Shown in pieces: positions 27,628-36,390 of a DNA stretch of 64,000 nt. The DNA is from Yonghaparkia sp. Root332 (GTDB taxonomy: Bacteria; Actinomycetota; Actinomycetes; Actinomycetales; Microbacteriaceae): NCBI RefSeq assembly GCF_001425665.1, contig NZ_LMCX01000002.1, positions 951,766 through 1,015,765 of the forward strand, read 5' to 3'. The notes below the pieces were generated by a model. The model was not told the origin of the DNA and did no database searches. It worked only from the letters and a program-made list of their open reading frames with translations. Numbering within the stretch: the first letter of the stretch is position 1; every line of letters begins with the position of its first letter. A program made the translations under genes and the position numbers.

Positions 27628-27989
27628 TCACGAGGCAATGGTGAATTTTGATTCTGGCCAGGCTGGCCGATCAACGCACTTTGAGACTGTACTCGGCGAA
27701 AGCTCAGTCTCGATCGGTCGTTTCGTCGCACGTGAAAGTGCCGGCTCGATACGGTGCCCAACACATGAACTGGGCTTTGGTCTCCGGGACTGTTGCGTTT
27801 TCGACTGTCGTCTGCGAGGGGTCATCGCGGCCTGAACTGACGGTGAACCCTCATGGAGGCCGGACTCTGCCGGACATAGAAGCCCCCGAAGTCCCGCGAA
27901 TTCGAGACCACCACCTCTTGATGACTGGCCAGTCACCGGGCCGCAACGTACCAACGCGAAATAGGGAGACTCGATGAGTCGAAGTCCAC
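27628..27989. other. intergenic region upstream of the retron operon
   Basis: These 362 bp hold no convincing gene. On the minus strand, TTGATC and CAAAAT with an 18-base spacer, just upstream of the effector gene, form a plausible housekeeping promoter. A 13-bp palindrome (GGCCAG-G-CTGGCC, 27,656-27,668) lies inside the spacer and could be an operator. This suggests the retron is transcribed separately from the upstream two-gene operon. Confidence 0.4.
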
Positions 27990-30824
27990 CTAAGCGTCGG
28001 GCTTCCGGAGATCGTTCACACGACCCTCCAAATCGATGAAACCACTGCGACCAAGCTCGTTCATGAGTTTGCGTGCGTCGTCCGCAACTTCAGCATCCCC
28101 ACTGTCGAGGGCAGCTGCGATCGTTGGAGGAATTGCACGTTCCATTAGGTCGTAGTTGCGGAAGTCTTCCGGGTCCTCCCGAGCGTTGATGATGTTGCGA
28201 ACGATGGCCAGAACCAAGCCGGGAAAGGTCCGCGCCGCCTGCGCGAGCCGCTCCCCCAACATGCCCCGGGTCCTCAGGTTGGGATGCAGCTCGGTGGCCG
28301 CACGAAGGCGTGATAGCCACCACTCAAGTGGAAACTTCTCGCTTCGAGCCCACCAGTAGAAGTCTGCAAGCTCACCGACTTCTTCGGGGTGTCTCCGAAC
28401 GTGCTCGACACGTTCGTCCCAGAGCCTCATGGCCCGGGCGAGCGGCTCAGGGTCGACGAGTTTGGCATGCATAAAGCTCCACCCGATATGACCGAGGACC
28501 TCGGCACGAGTTTCCAGCGGCGATTTCTCAAAGAAGAGGTCAAGCAGCGGATGGTCTCGGTCGATCGAACTCCTCAGGTACATCGTCGTGATCCAGTCTC
28601 CAATCAGTTGGCCCGGCGTCCTCATGCCACGCCAGCCGACTGCAAGCTCTGTCCCGCTCGTAAGCGACCACTCAATGCCACCCCGCAGAAGCCCTAACAA
28701 CTGCGCGTGCGCATGGTTCGTGGCAAGTGCAGTCGTGAAAGCGATTTGCTGTTGACGGCTCAAGCCCTCGGCAGTGCCGAATATCTCGGCGGCATGAGCT
28801 TCAAGCCAGGTCCGCTGTCGAACGTACAAGCGCGATGTGGCCTCGCCGAGCACGGACGCCACCGCTCCGTGCGGATCTTCCCAAGCAGCGAGGTCTGCCA
28901 GCACGGCCATCACCTCGGCATCGGACGCTAGATCTTCCGAACCCGCAAGGAGGGTGAGGCCGCGAACGGCGACCGGCAAAGCTTGATTCAGCGAAAGAGT
29001 AAGCGGGTCCATTCCTGCCGGCCCCGAGGAGGCATACCCCTCACGAATGCGCTCATCGGTTGCCAAAGCAATGAGGACTGGGGCAACCAGCTCAACCGCT
29101 TCTCTAGGAGCGGCCACGCGGTCGTCTGTACGTTCGATGAGCGCAACGGCAAGCCAAAGGGCAGCGTCGCGAGCGTCACGATGTGCCTCGTCGCGCTCCG
29201 ACCTACCTTCCTCTACTGGGATCGGTGACTCGATGGGTTCGCCCACGGTTGTTGCCACGATACGGGCGACTTCTAGCCAAGGAACTGAAGCACCGCTCCT
29301 GATCGCTTCCCGCCATCCACCCAGAATCGACCGTAGATAGGTAGGTCGGAGCTCAACTACGCGATCGGCCTTGCCTAGAAGGAGGTCGGGGCGACGCGTA
29401 ATTGCGCCCGCGAGCTCACGGCCCAGTCCTTCGTAGCTCGGTCCGCGCCAGGTGTCGGGATCGGGATGCCAGGTTTCGAGATAATTCAGAAGTTCATCCC
29501 TAGTCATCGCGTCGAGCGCCTCACTGTCAAGCGGGCTCTCCGGCCCACTCCAGGTGACAACTTCAAACTCGCGCTCGGGGCGCGGAACTCCTCCGCGTTT
29601 CTCGTCAAGAGCAACGAGTTCGTCGCGGAGCGTCGGTGGAAGTGCCGGCGCACCGATGCCCGAGAGAATGCGGTGCCTCCAGTGCTCGACATAACTTGCG
29701 ATCTCCGAGTCGAGTTCATCCGCGGACTGATCAGGTCTCTTTAGCCGTTCGGCAAGCTCTTCGGGGGAACCCATTGGGCCGGAAGCAAGAGTCGGCAAGA
29801 TGCGATCGAAGATCGCAGTGGACCCAGTTGACGCAACAGCCGCCTGAATGAGCAAAGAGAACTCAATCAGGAATCCAGGGCGTCCGAGCTCTGGCCACCC
29901 TGCCATGTCGATGGCCACTGCTCGAAGCGCCTGATCCTCGGGCGAGTCGCGGAGCGCTACCGCGGTGGCGTACACACAGATCCGCCGTGAGAGGGTCTGA
30001 CCGCTGTACCGAAGGATCTCGACAGCATTCGTCGGGTCGATCTTCATTGCGTCGATCGAGGCGTCGCGGACAGCGTCGATGAGCGCTTCCTCGATGTCTA
30101 GGTTGTACTGACCCCGGCTCTCAATTGATGGCCTATGGATATGGCTTAAGTCGAGATCGGCTGTTTTCGCAACGCGTTCCGCATGCACTTCGTAGTCTTC
30201 GAGCCACTGTGCCAGTACCTTCAACCTCATGTCGCCGAGTGCAGCGACCACGGGCGGCAGCAACTCGTCGTACCAGTAGTCGTCTAACGCGAAGTCTGCG
30301 CGCACCGAGCGCCTCGAGCCATCTCGTCGACGTGGCCGAAAGAGCTTTTCGGCGATTTTGAGACCGAGTGAATTGAAGCCACCTTGCAAGAGGTGAATGG
30401 CGACCTGGCTGAGCTCTTGAGGGTCGGTGCGCCACCCTATGCCCTGAGACTTCCACCCCAGGATCGCCTTCGCCAATGGCGCTGCATTCACTGCAGGCAC
30501 CGACGCCGCGATGGACACGATGCCGCGACGAACCCAAGCGCTTTCACTCTTGACCAGACCGAGAGCCACATCCGTGACGGCATCGGGTGCGGCCTTAGCG
30601 ACTTGAACGAGGTAGTCCATTTCTGGCCACGGCTCTTCTCGTCTTTGTCCACTCTCGTCTTCGAAAGGAACTGGTGGGTTGTCGAAAGCACCGGCCCTGG
30701 CGAGGGGGGAAACCCAAAGTGGATTCTGCAGCCCGGAGTAGAACACGCGACGCAACTGAGGATCGGTGAGGCGAGTAATGGCTTCGCGAATGTCCGCGTC
30801 GGAGGGAGGTGGATAGTTGCTCAC
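27990..30824 (-). CDS. large helical protein of unknown function (944 aa)
   Basis: I do not recognise the family. The protein is long, acidic and predicted almost entirely alpha-helical, with HEAT-like hydrophobic periodicity and no visible Walker, nuclease or protease motif. The segment DELLNYLETWHPD with GPSYEGLGRELAGAI resembles stretches I associate with the helical C-terminal regions of large STAND-type NTPases; this is recollection, not proof. The GTG at 30,824 follows GGAGG and overlaps the stop of the partner gene (GTGA), so the two are translationally coupled. Confidence 0.7.
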   Translation of the reverse strand: MSNYPPPSDADIREAITRLTDPQLRRVFYSGLQNPLWVSPLARAGAFDNPPVPFEDESGQRREEPWPEMDYLVQVAKAAPDAVTDVALGLVKSESAWVRRGIVSIAASVPAVNAAPLAKAILGWKSQGIGWRTDPQELSQVAIHLLQGGFNSLGLKIAEKLFRPRRRDGSRRSVRADFALDDYWYDELLPPVVAALGDMRLKVLAQWLEDYEVHAERVAKTADLDLSHIHRPSIESRGQYNLDIEEALIDAVRDASIDAMKIDPTNAVEILRYSGQTLSRRICVYATAVALRDSPEDQALRAVAIDMAGWPELGRPGFLIEFSLLIQAAVASTGSTAIFDRILPTLASGPMGSPEELAERLKRPDQSADELDSEIASYVEHWRHRILSGIGAPALPPTLRDELVALDEKRGGVPRPEREFEVVTWSGPESPLDSEALDAMTRDELLNYLETWHPDPDTWRGPSYEGLGRELAGAITRRPDLLLGKADRVVELRPTYLRSILGGWREAIRSGASVPWLEVARIVATTVGEPIESPIPVEEGRSERDEAHRDARDAALWLAVALIERTDDRVAAPREAVELVAPVLIALATDERIREGYASSGPAGMDPLTLSLNQALPVAVRGLTLLAGSEDLASDAEVMAVLADLAAWEDPHGAVASVLGEATSRLYVRQRTWLEAHAAEIFGTAEGLSRQQQIAFTTALATNHAHAQLLGLLRGGIEWSLTSGTELAVGWRGMRTPGQLIGDWITTMYLRSSIDRDHPLLDLFFEKSPLETRAEVLGHIGWSFMHAKLVDPEPLARAMRLWDERVEHVRRHPEEVGELADFYWWARSEKFPLEWWLSRLRAATELHPNLRTRGMLGERLAQAARTFPGLVLAIVRNIINAREDPEDFRNYDLMERAIPPTIAAALDSGDAEVADDARKLMNELGRSGFIDLEGRVNDLRKPDA

Positions 30825-31564
30825 TGGTTGTCCTCCGTTTTGCGATTGAAGCGCTCAAGCATGTCGTCAATGAGGCGGCGGGCATCGAAGAATTCGAGTA
30901 GCCGCGACGCGAGCACGTTTTCGATCGCAGTGAGGTGCTCCAGGATCAACTCATCCGTTGGCAGCACACGTTCGCGCCCGTCCGCAATGATCCGGTCGAT
31001 ATGGACCCACTTCATGAAGAAGCGGCGCGCGTGGTTCCACGGTTTCAGAGCCGGGCCGACTGCAGACGTCTTTCCAGCAATGAGCAATGCGTCGCGTTCG
31101 GCGCGCGTGGCGCTCTCTTCCTTGACGGCTTCAGAGAGTTCGATAGCAAGCGCGACTAGTTCTGGCGGAACGGTCACGAACTCGATAGAAGGTAGCTCCT
31201 CAATCGCTTCATTCGAGTCGGCCGGTGCTAGCTCGGCTCGCACTATGCCGGGATCCCGTCCTTGCAGATACCTCTCCACGACGTCCGGGAAATCTAGCCT
31301 GATGTCGTCTGCTCGCCGGCCCGCTCGAGTAATTAGGCTCTTGGCTCCTTCCTCTAGTAGGTCGGGCAGTGGATTGATGATCTCGCGGAGACAGTGAGCG
31401 ATCAGGGCAACACGAGCAGCCGCTTCGTCTCCAGCCGCTGAAGGGGTGTCGAGCAGTCGAATCAGAAAGCGATACATACCGGCAACACCCGGGCTAAGTG
31501 AAGCCAACTGGACATGCAATTGCTGGCGCTCGTGACTCCATAGCGGCTCGTTGCTCGCACCCAT
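30821..31564 (-). CDS. hypothetical protein, partner of the 944-aa protein (247 aa)
   Basis: The product is helical and acidic with no recognised domain. The C-terminal half has NHARRFFMKWVHIDRIIADGRERVLPTDELI and a closing coiled-coil-like stretch. The ATG at 31,564 follows GGAGA; a GTG at 31,600 is the alternative. It is the first gene of the coupled pair. Fixed stoichiometry with a large helical partner suggests a sensor/effector complex, but the activity is unknown. Confidence 0.65.
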   Translation of the reverse strand: MGASNEPLWSHERQQLHVQLASLSPGVAGMYRFLIRLLDTPSAAGDEAAARVALIAHCLREIINPLPDLLEEGAKSLITRAGRRADDIRLDFPDVVERYLQGRDPGIVRAELAPADSNEAIEELPSIEFVTVPPELVALAIELSEAVKEESATRAERDALLIAGKTSAVGPALKPWNHARRFFMKWVHIDRIIADGRERVLPTDELILEHLTAIENVLASRLLEFFDARRLIDDMLERFNRKTEDNQ

Positions 31565-31577
31565 GGATTCTCCGATC

Positions 31578-31691
31578 TCAAGCCTCGAGAGAGTGCCCAC
31601 GGCATCTTTGGAGAGCGTCTAGCTGTTGTCGACCCGTCTTTTCGAGGGTTTCTGGGAGAGCGTAGTAGAGCTGAAGGCGTTCGATACTCAC
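31578..31691 (-). CDS. possible short ORF or gene remnant upstream of the two-gene operon
   Basis: On the minus strand an open frame from a GTG at 31,691 reads VSIERLQLYYALPETLEKTG and ends at a TGA at 31,578, 13 bases before the next gene's ATG. The composition is protein-like, and residues upstream of the GTG in the same frame (INASKRDL) also look coding. No ribosome-binding site is evident. It may be the tail of a gene lost at the island edge or a small leading gene of the operon. Confidence 0.25.
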   Translation of the reverse strand: MSIERLQLYYALPETLEKTGRQQLDALQRCRGHSLEA

Positions 31692-32157
31692 TAGGTCGCG
31701 CTTGGACGCGTTTATGCGCTCTGAGGAGAGATCTGCAGGTGCAGGTCAAATCCTCAGGCCCAAGTTCGATCAACGTTGCGCCCGTGGCCCTTCTCGTCGA
31801 GTAATGGCCTGCACAGTCAAGTCTGCAACTCGTGAGATGGCTGCCATGGGTATCGCCGTTCAACCCGACCCAATGGTCGGTGCACTTGGCGCTGACCTGG
31901 TTGGTGGCGGACGTCCAGGTGCAGACGTTCCCAAGGCGGTTCCGGTGCGCTCGTCCGGTGAACATCTTGAAGCTTTCAACGAGTCGAGTCCTCAGCACCA
32001 TTGCCTTACACCTGAGCGGTTGCGTAACACGATCGCGCAGAAACGGCATGGCAATGCCGTGAAGGGCAAGACCAAGATGGAACGCGACTACGTATCGAGC
32101 GCCAAATGAACAAGAGCGAGGTGCCAGGTGCGCGTCAACGGATCACGTTGGCCGGAA
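31692..32157. other. intergenic stretch at the right edge of the island
   Basis: About 460 bp with no gene I can support. Open frames on both strands here (for example 31,702-32,109 plus) have no recognisable motif and no good ribosome-binding site. The base composition changes back to the GC-rich chromosomal style near 32,110, so this is probably the junction of the island. Confidence 0.4.
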
Positions 32158-33456
32158 TCAGAGATTGTCGATTCTCCGCTGGAGGAAGCGGCGCTCGGCG
32201 TCGGAGGGGGCGAGCTCGAAGGCTCGTCGATAGTGCGTAAGGGCATCAGCGGGGCGGCCGGCGCGGCGGAGCAGGTCGGCGCGGGTGGCGTGCAGGAGGT
32301 GGTACTCCCCGAGGGTGGCGTCGAGGCTGAGGGTGTCAAGGAGGGTGAGGCCAGCATCCGGGCCCTGGGCGAACGCAACAGCGATCGCTCGGTTCAGGTC
32401 GACGATGGGCGACGGGGCCACCTGGCTGAGGTGGGCGTAGAGGGTGGCGATGCGGGCGAAGTTCGTGGCTCCGGCCGTTGGGGCATTCGCGTGCTCGGCG
32501 GCGATCTGGGCCTGCAGGAGGTAAGGCCCAGGCGCGTTGCCGAGGGGCTCGAGCGTGCGTTCGGCTTCCGCGAGCATCCGGGAGCCTTCGGCGATTGCGG
32601 AGTGGTCCCAGCGGGAGCGGTCCTGGTCTTCGAGCAGCACGATGTCGCCGGCGGCGTCGAGGCGCGTGGCCACGCGGGAGTGCTGGAAGAGTTCGAGGGC
32701 GAGCAGGGCGAGCACCTCGGGCTGGTCCGGTATGAGCTGCGCCACGAGACGCGTGAGGCGGATCGCCTCGTCGGCGAGGGCGGGGCGGATGAGGTCGGTT
32801 CCGCTGCCGGAGGAGTAGCCCTCGGTGAAGAGCAGGTAGAGGACGGCGAGCACTCCCGCGGTGCGCTCGGGCAGCAGGTGCGGCGGCGGCACGCGGTACG
32901 GGATGCCCGCCGCGCGGATCTTGCCGCGCGTGCGAACGAGCCGCTTCTGCATAGTCTGCTCGCTCACCAGGAAGACGTGGGCCGTCTCGGCCACTGTCAG
33001 CCCGAGCACGGTGCGGAGGGTGAGAGCGACGCGAGACTCCATCGCGAGAGCCGGGTGGCAGCAGGTGAAGATCAGTCGCAGGCGGTCGTCGTTGAGGGGG
33101 TCGGCGAGGTCGATGGGCATGGTCGGCTCCTCTCCCCCGTGCTCCTGGGCGTCGATCTCGGTCTCGATCGCCACGCGGTGGGCTGTGTTGCGCTCGGCTG
33201 CCGCCTTGCGGATGGCGTCGACGGCAATGTTCTTGGCCACCGTCGTCAGCCAGGCGCCCGGGTTGTCGGGGGTGCCGCGCTCGGGCCACGTGGACAGCGC
33301 GCGAGCGACGGCGTCGTGGAGGCTGTCCTCCGCGAGATCCCAGTCGCCGGTGGTGCGGATGAGGCTCGCCACGATACGCAGGCGCTCGGACGCGACGACC
33401 TCGGCGAGCACTGCGCTCGCCTCGGTCGTCGCGTCCTCAGACGTGAGGCCGGTCAT
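32158..33456 (-). CDS. ECF42-type sigma factor with long C-terminal extension (copy 2)
   Basis: The 432-residue protein is a close paralogue of the protein at 9,610-10,893. It has the same sigma-2 (DWDLAEDSLHDAVARAL) and sigma-4 (VAETAHVFLVSEQTMQKR) regions and the same long helical extension (EYHLLHATRADL; SDAERRFLQRRID). The ATG at 33,456 follows GAGGTGGG. It lies 16 bases behind the DGPF gene. Two modules with near-identical promoters raise the question of cross-talk. Confidence 0.92.
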   Translation of the reverse strand: MTGLTSEDATTEASAVLAEVVASERLRIVASLIRTTGDWDLAEDSLHDAVARALSTWPERGTPDNPGAWLTTVAKNIAVDAIRKAAAERNTAHRVAIETEIDAQEHGGEEPTMPIDLADPLNDDRLRLIFTCCHPALAMESRVALTLRTVLGLTVAETAHVFLVSEQTMQKRLVRTRGKIRAAGIPYRVPPPHLLPERTAGVLAVLYLLFTEGYSSGSGTDLIRPALADEAIRLTRLVAQLIPDQPEVLALLALELFQHSRVATRLDAAGDIVLLEDQDRSRWDHSAIAEGSRMLAEAERTLEPLGNAPGPYLLQAQIAAEHANAPTAGATNFARIATLYAHLSQVAPSPIVDLNRAIAVAFAQGPDAGLTLLDTLSLDATLGEYHLLHATRADLLRRAGRPADALTHYRRAFELAPSDAERRFLQRRIDNL

Positions 33457-33472
33457 CCCACCTCGTTCTTGC

Positions 33473-33805
33473 TCACTCGAACGGCCAGACCGGGCGCACC
33501 TCGACGCGGCCGAAGCGGGCCATCGGGTGCGCGGCGGCGATCTCGAGCGCCTCGTCGAGGTTCTCGACGTCGATGAGGTCGAAGCCGGCGATGGTCTCCT
33601 TCGACTCGGTGAACGGGCCGTCGGTGAGGATCGTCTTTCCGTCACGGACCGTCACCGTCGTGGCGTCGGAGGGCGGGCGCAGGCGGTTGCCGACGCGGGA
33701 GGCTCCGCGCCGGTCGAGGTCGGCGACCCACTCCTGGATGTTGTCCTCCTCGGGGACGTAGGTCGGGGCGGCAGGGTCGTCGACGATCAGCAGCAGGTAT
33801 TCCAT
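33473..33805 (-). CDS. DGPF/YCII-family protein (copy 2)
   Basis: The 110-residue protein is nearly the same as the DGPF protein at 10,909-11,244 (ILTDGPFTESKETIAGF; HPMARFGRVEVRPVWP). It is the second YCII gene of the module and precedes the sigma factor gene. GGAGA lies upstream of the ATG at 33,805. Confidence 0.9.
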   Translation of the reverse strand: MEYLLLIVDDPAAPTYVPEEDNIQEWVADLDRRGASRVGNRLRPPSDATTVTVRDGKTILTDGPFTESKETIAGFDLIDVENLDEALEIAAAHPMARFGRVEVRPVWPFE

Positions 33806-33819
33806 GGTGGTCTCCTTGG

Positions 33820-34169
33820 TCAGTTCGGGGTGTGCATGAGGCGGCGGACCTCGATGGGCGAGTACTTCGTCTCGGCGAAGCGGCCGGCGATCTCGACGGC
33901 GCGCTCATGGGAGGCGACGTCGACGATGTAGTAGCCGCCGATGTACTCGGAGCCCTCGGTGAATGGGCCGCGGGTGGTGACGGGGTGCCGTTGTGGTGGC
34001 CGATGACCGTGACGTTCTCGGTGTCGAGCTCGTTGGAGTCGATGAGCTCGTTGGTCGCTTTGAGCTCGGTGAGCACGGCGGCGTGGCCGGCGTCTAGGTC
34101 TGCGTCTTGGCCGTCGGCCCAGGCGGCCTCGGCCGTCTCGTTGGAGTGGATGAGGATCATGAAGCGCAC
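33820..34169 (-). pseudogene. YCII-family gene with a frameshift, first gene of the second ECF42 module
   Basis: From a GTG at 34,169 the frame reads FMILIHSNETAEAAW to VTVIGHHNGTP. The family sequence then continues in another frame as VTTRGPFTEGSEYIGGYYIV, ending with RRLMHTPN and a TGA at 33,820. Total length is one base short of a multiple of three, consistent with one base missing near 33,981-33,985 (a run of G). The gene is either inactivated or mis-sequenced at this point. Confidence 0.78.
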
Positions 34170-34195
34170 TGGCTGCCCTGCCTTCCGTTGAGGGT

Positions 34196-34238
34196 GATTA
34201 CACCAGTACGACGGAGCGGGGTGGGGTGGGAGGACACA
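34196..34238 (-). promoter_or_regulatory. candidate ECF42-dependent promoter (copy 2)
   Basis: On the minus strand it reads TGTGTCCTCCC, a C-rich spacer, CGTCGT and CTGGTGTAATC. TGTC and CGTC are 19 bases apart, exactly as in 11,274-11,316, although the spacer sequences differ. The element lies 27-69 bases upstream of the first YCII gene. Confidence 0.7.
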
Positions 34239-34266
34239 GTCCCGCGGAAAAGCGGGTGGAACTACT

Positions 34267-35289
34267 TCAGCGGAGGTCCTCCGCGACGCGGATGAGCACC
34301 TTGCCCGTGACTCCGGCCTCGACGGCGTCGTGAGCGGCCGCCGTGTCCTCGAGCGGGAACCACGACAGGGGTAGCCCCGCCTCATCGCCCACGGGCAACG
34401 CACCTGCCTCGAGCGCGGCAGTGATGTCCTCTGCGGCGACGGCCAGAGCATCCGGCCCGACCGTATAGAGCAGGAGGCCCTGCCAACGGACGTTCTTGGC
34501 GAAGCTCGCCACGATCGGAGCGGTGAACTCCTCGCCGTTGTTGTTCGCGTAGTACGCGATGCTGCCGTGGTTGGCGACCACGTCGACGTCGAAGGCGGCG
34601 TTCTGCGCGAGTGAGACTTCGACGATGTGGTCAACGCCGCCGGTGGCGATGGACAGCACCTTGGCCGCTAGCGCGCCATCCGGGTACTGGAGGACGTGAT
34701 GCGCGCCCGCTGCACTAGCGAGAGCCGCCTTCTCGTCGCTGCTGACCGTGGCGATGACGGTCGCTCCAGCCCAGATCGCCAGCTGGATCGCGGCGTGCCC
34801 CACGGCCCCTGCCCCGCCCTGCACGAGCACCACACGGCCGTCGAGGCTGCCGGGGGCGAGACGCGTCGGCCCGAACTCGTGCACAGTGAGTGCACGGTGG
34901 GCGGTCATCGCGGGAACACCGAGGCTCGCGGCGACGTCGAACGCGATGCAGTCGGGGAGGCGAACGACGCGGCTCGCCGGTAGGACGGTGAATTCCTGCG
35001 CTGTGCCCGTCGGGCGTTCGTGGGCGGCAAGGAAGAGCCAGACGCGGTCGCCGACGCTCAAGTGCTCGACGTTCGAGCCGACCGCATCGACGACGCCGGC
35101 GCCGTCCTGATTCGGGACCATCTCGCCGGAGTCGACCGGCTTGCTGGCGCGGGCCTTCCAGTCGGTCGGGTTGACGCCAGACACGGCGACTCGGATGCGC
35201 ACCTCGTCCGGACCGGGGGTCGCGGGCTCGCGGGTGGTGAGCTCGAGGACGGAAGAGGGGCCGGGGCGGGAGAAGGTGATGGCTCGCAT
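34267..35289 (-). CDS. NADPH:quinone reductase / zinc-free MDR-family oxidoreductase
   Basis: The 340-residue protein has the MDR layout: a GroES-like N-terminal domain (VSGVNPTDWKAR; NQDGAGVVDAVGSNV) and a Rossmann domain with VLVQGGAGAVGHAAIQLA. The catalytic zinc ligands of alcohol dehydrogenases are missing, as in QOR-type quinone reductases. It probably uses NADPH to reduce quinones or enones. It lies upstream of, and is transcribed away from, the tRNA gene. Confidence 0.87.
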   Translation of the reverse strand: MRAITFSRPGPSSVLELTTREPATPGPDEVRIRVAVSGVNPTDWKARASKPVDSGEMVPNQDGAGVVDAVGSNVEHLSVGDRVWLFLAAHERPTGTAQEFTVLPASRVVRLPDCIAFDVAASLGVPAMTAHRALTVHEFGPTRLAPGSLDGRVVLVQGGAGAVGHAAIQLAIWAGATVIATVSSDEKAALASAAGAHHVLQYPDGALAAKVLSIATGGVDHIVEVSLAQNAAFDVDVVANHGSIAYYANNNGEEFTAPIVASFAKNVRWQGLLLYTVGPDALAVAAEDITAALEAGALPVGDEAGLPLSWFPLEDTAAAHDAVEAGVTGKVLIRVAEDLR

Positions 35290-35476
35290 GGTCGGTGCAA
35301 GGAGGCGCTGACGGCGGCTATTCCCGGCTCTCGGCGTCGAGCGGTGCTCGCCGCCGGTTGCTGCCTGGCAGGTCGGGATTTGTCCCCACCGCTACCCCAA
35401 ACGCGGCGGAGCCGCGCCCGGGGCCCCTCGCGCCGTGGGCCCACCTGCTCGCAGGTCCCGAGCCACCACGCCCGGG

Positions 35477-35519
35477 AAATGCCGAAAGGGCCGTCCTTTG
35501 GACGGCCCTTTCGGCATTT
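35477..35519 (-). terminator. strong hairpin downstream of tRNA-Pro
   Basis: A perfect inverted repeat with 20-bp arms around a 3-base loop (outer word AAATGCCGAAAGG) lies immediately 3' of tRNA-Pro on the minus strand. The A/T-rich outer pairs give a T-run at the transcript end, fitting an intrinsic terminator. Confidence 0.8.
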
Positions 35520-35520
35520 G

Positions 35521-35594
<74 letters not shown>

Positions 35595-35689
35595 TGGCTG
35601 GCCCTCCGCGGGGGTGGGCCGTAGGAGAGTCTAGCGGCATCCGGGAGGGGGTGAGCGCATCGCGCGGCCCGCGTGCGAGGCTGGAGCCC

Positions 35690-36355
35690 ATGACGACCAC
35701 ACGCGTGCTGGTGACCGGGTTCGAGGCGTTCGCGGGGGCCGCATCCAACCCGAGCGATGAGGTCGTGCGCCGGCTCGTCAGCGTTCCTCAGCCCGAGCTC
35801 GCCGAGGCGGGGGTCGAAGTACGCGGGGTGATCCTGCCCGTGTCGTACCGGGCATCCGGGCCTGCGCTCATGGCGGCGATCGAGGCGCACGCTCCCGACG
35901 TCGTCATCGCGCTGGGGCTCGCGGAGGGGCGCAGCGGCATCACGCCCGAGCGCGTCGCGATCAACCTCGACGACGCGCGCATCGCCGACAACGACGGGGA
36001 TCAGCCCATCGACGCGGCCATCGAGGAGGGCGGTCCCGCGGCTCGGTTCTCGACGCTGCCGGTCAAGGCCATCGTCGCCGCGCTCACCGAGGCGGGGCTG
36101 CCGGCGAGCCTGTCGCTCACGGCGGGCAGCTTCGTGTGCAACCACGTCGCATACCTCGTGGGCGGGGCGGTCGAGCGGGATCCGGGGCTGCGGGGCGGGT
36201 TCATCCATGTGCCCGCGACGCCCGACCTCGTGCCGCCCGGGTCGAGCGTGCCGACCATGACGATCGACGAGCTCGAGCGGGGCATCCGCCTCGCCATCAT
36301 GACGGCGGTGCGGACGACGACCGATGCGAAGGTCGCCGGGGGCAGCATCCACTGA
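35690..36355 (+). CDS. pcp: pyroglutamyl-peptidase I
   Basis: The 221-residue protein matches peptidase family C15: VTGFEAFAG at the N-terminus, catalytic Glu in GLAEGRSGITPERVAIN, catalytic Cys in GSFVCNHVAY and His in FIHVPATPD. It removes N-terminal pyroglutamate from peptides in the cytoplasm. The start is the ATG at 35,690. The gene is monocistronic and convergent with the SDR gene. Confidence 0.93.
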   Translation: MTTTRVLVTGFEAFAGAASNPSDEVVRRLVSVPQPELAEAGVEVRGVILPVSYRASGPALMAAIEAHAPDVVIALGLAEGRSGITPERVAINLDDARIADNDGDQPIDAAIEEGGPAARFSTLPVKAIVAALTEAGLPASLSLTAGSFVCNHVAYLVGGAVERDPGLRGGFIHVPATPDLVPPGSSVPTMTIDELERGIRLAIMTAVRTTTDAKVAGGSIH

Positions 36356-36390
36356 CCTGAACAGGGGACGCGCCCCCGGCGCTCTCGACG

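Larger units (their letters stand above)
23040..32110. other. accessory genomic island with retron and unrecognised genes
   Basis: Compared with both flanks, this stretch is visibly less GC-rich and uses more A/T-ending codons. It holds only unusual genes: a UDG-like protein, small hypotheticals, a retron, and a two-gene operon of unknown function. No integrase, transposase, tRNA or direct-repeat boundary was recognised at either end, so the mode of acquisition is unclear and the boundaries are approximate. Confidence 0.65.

Noticed and set aside
31702..32109. Plus-strand 135-codon frame at the right island edge as a gene
   Set aside because: No recognisable motif, no ribosome-binding site, and codon use unlike either the island or the chromosome.
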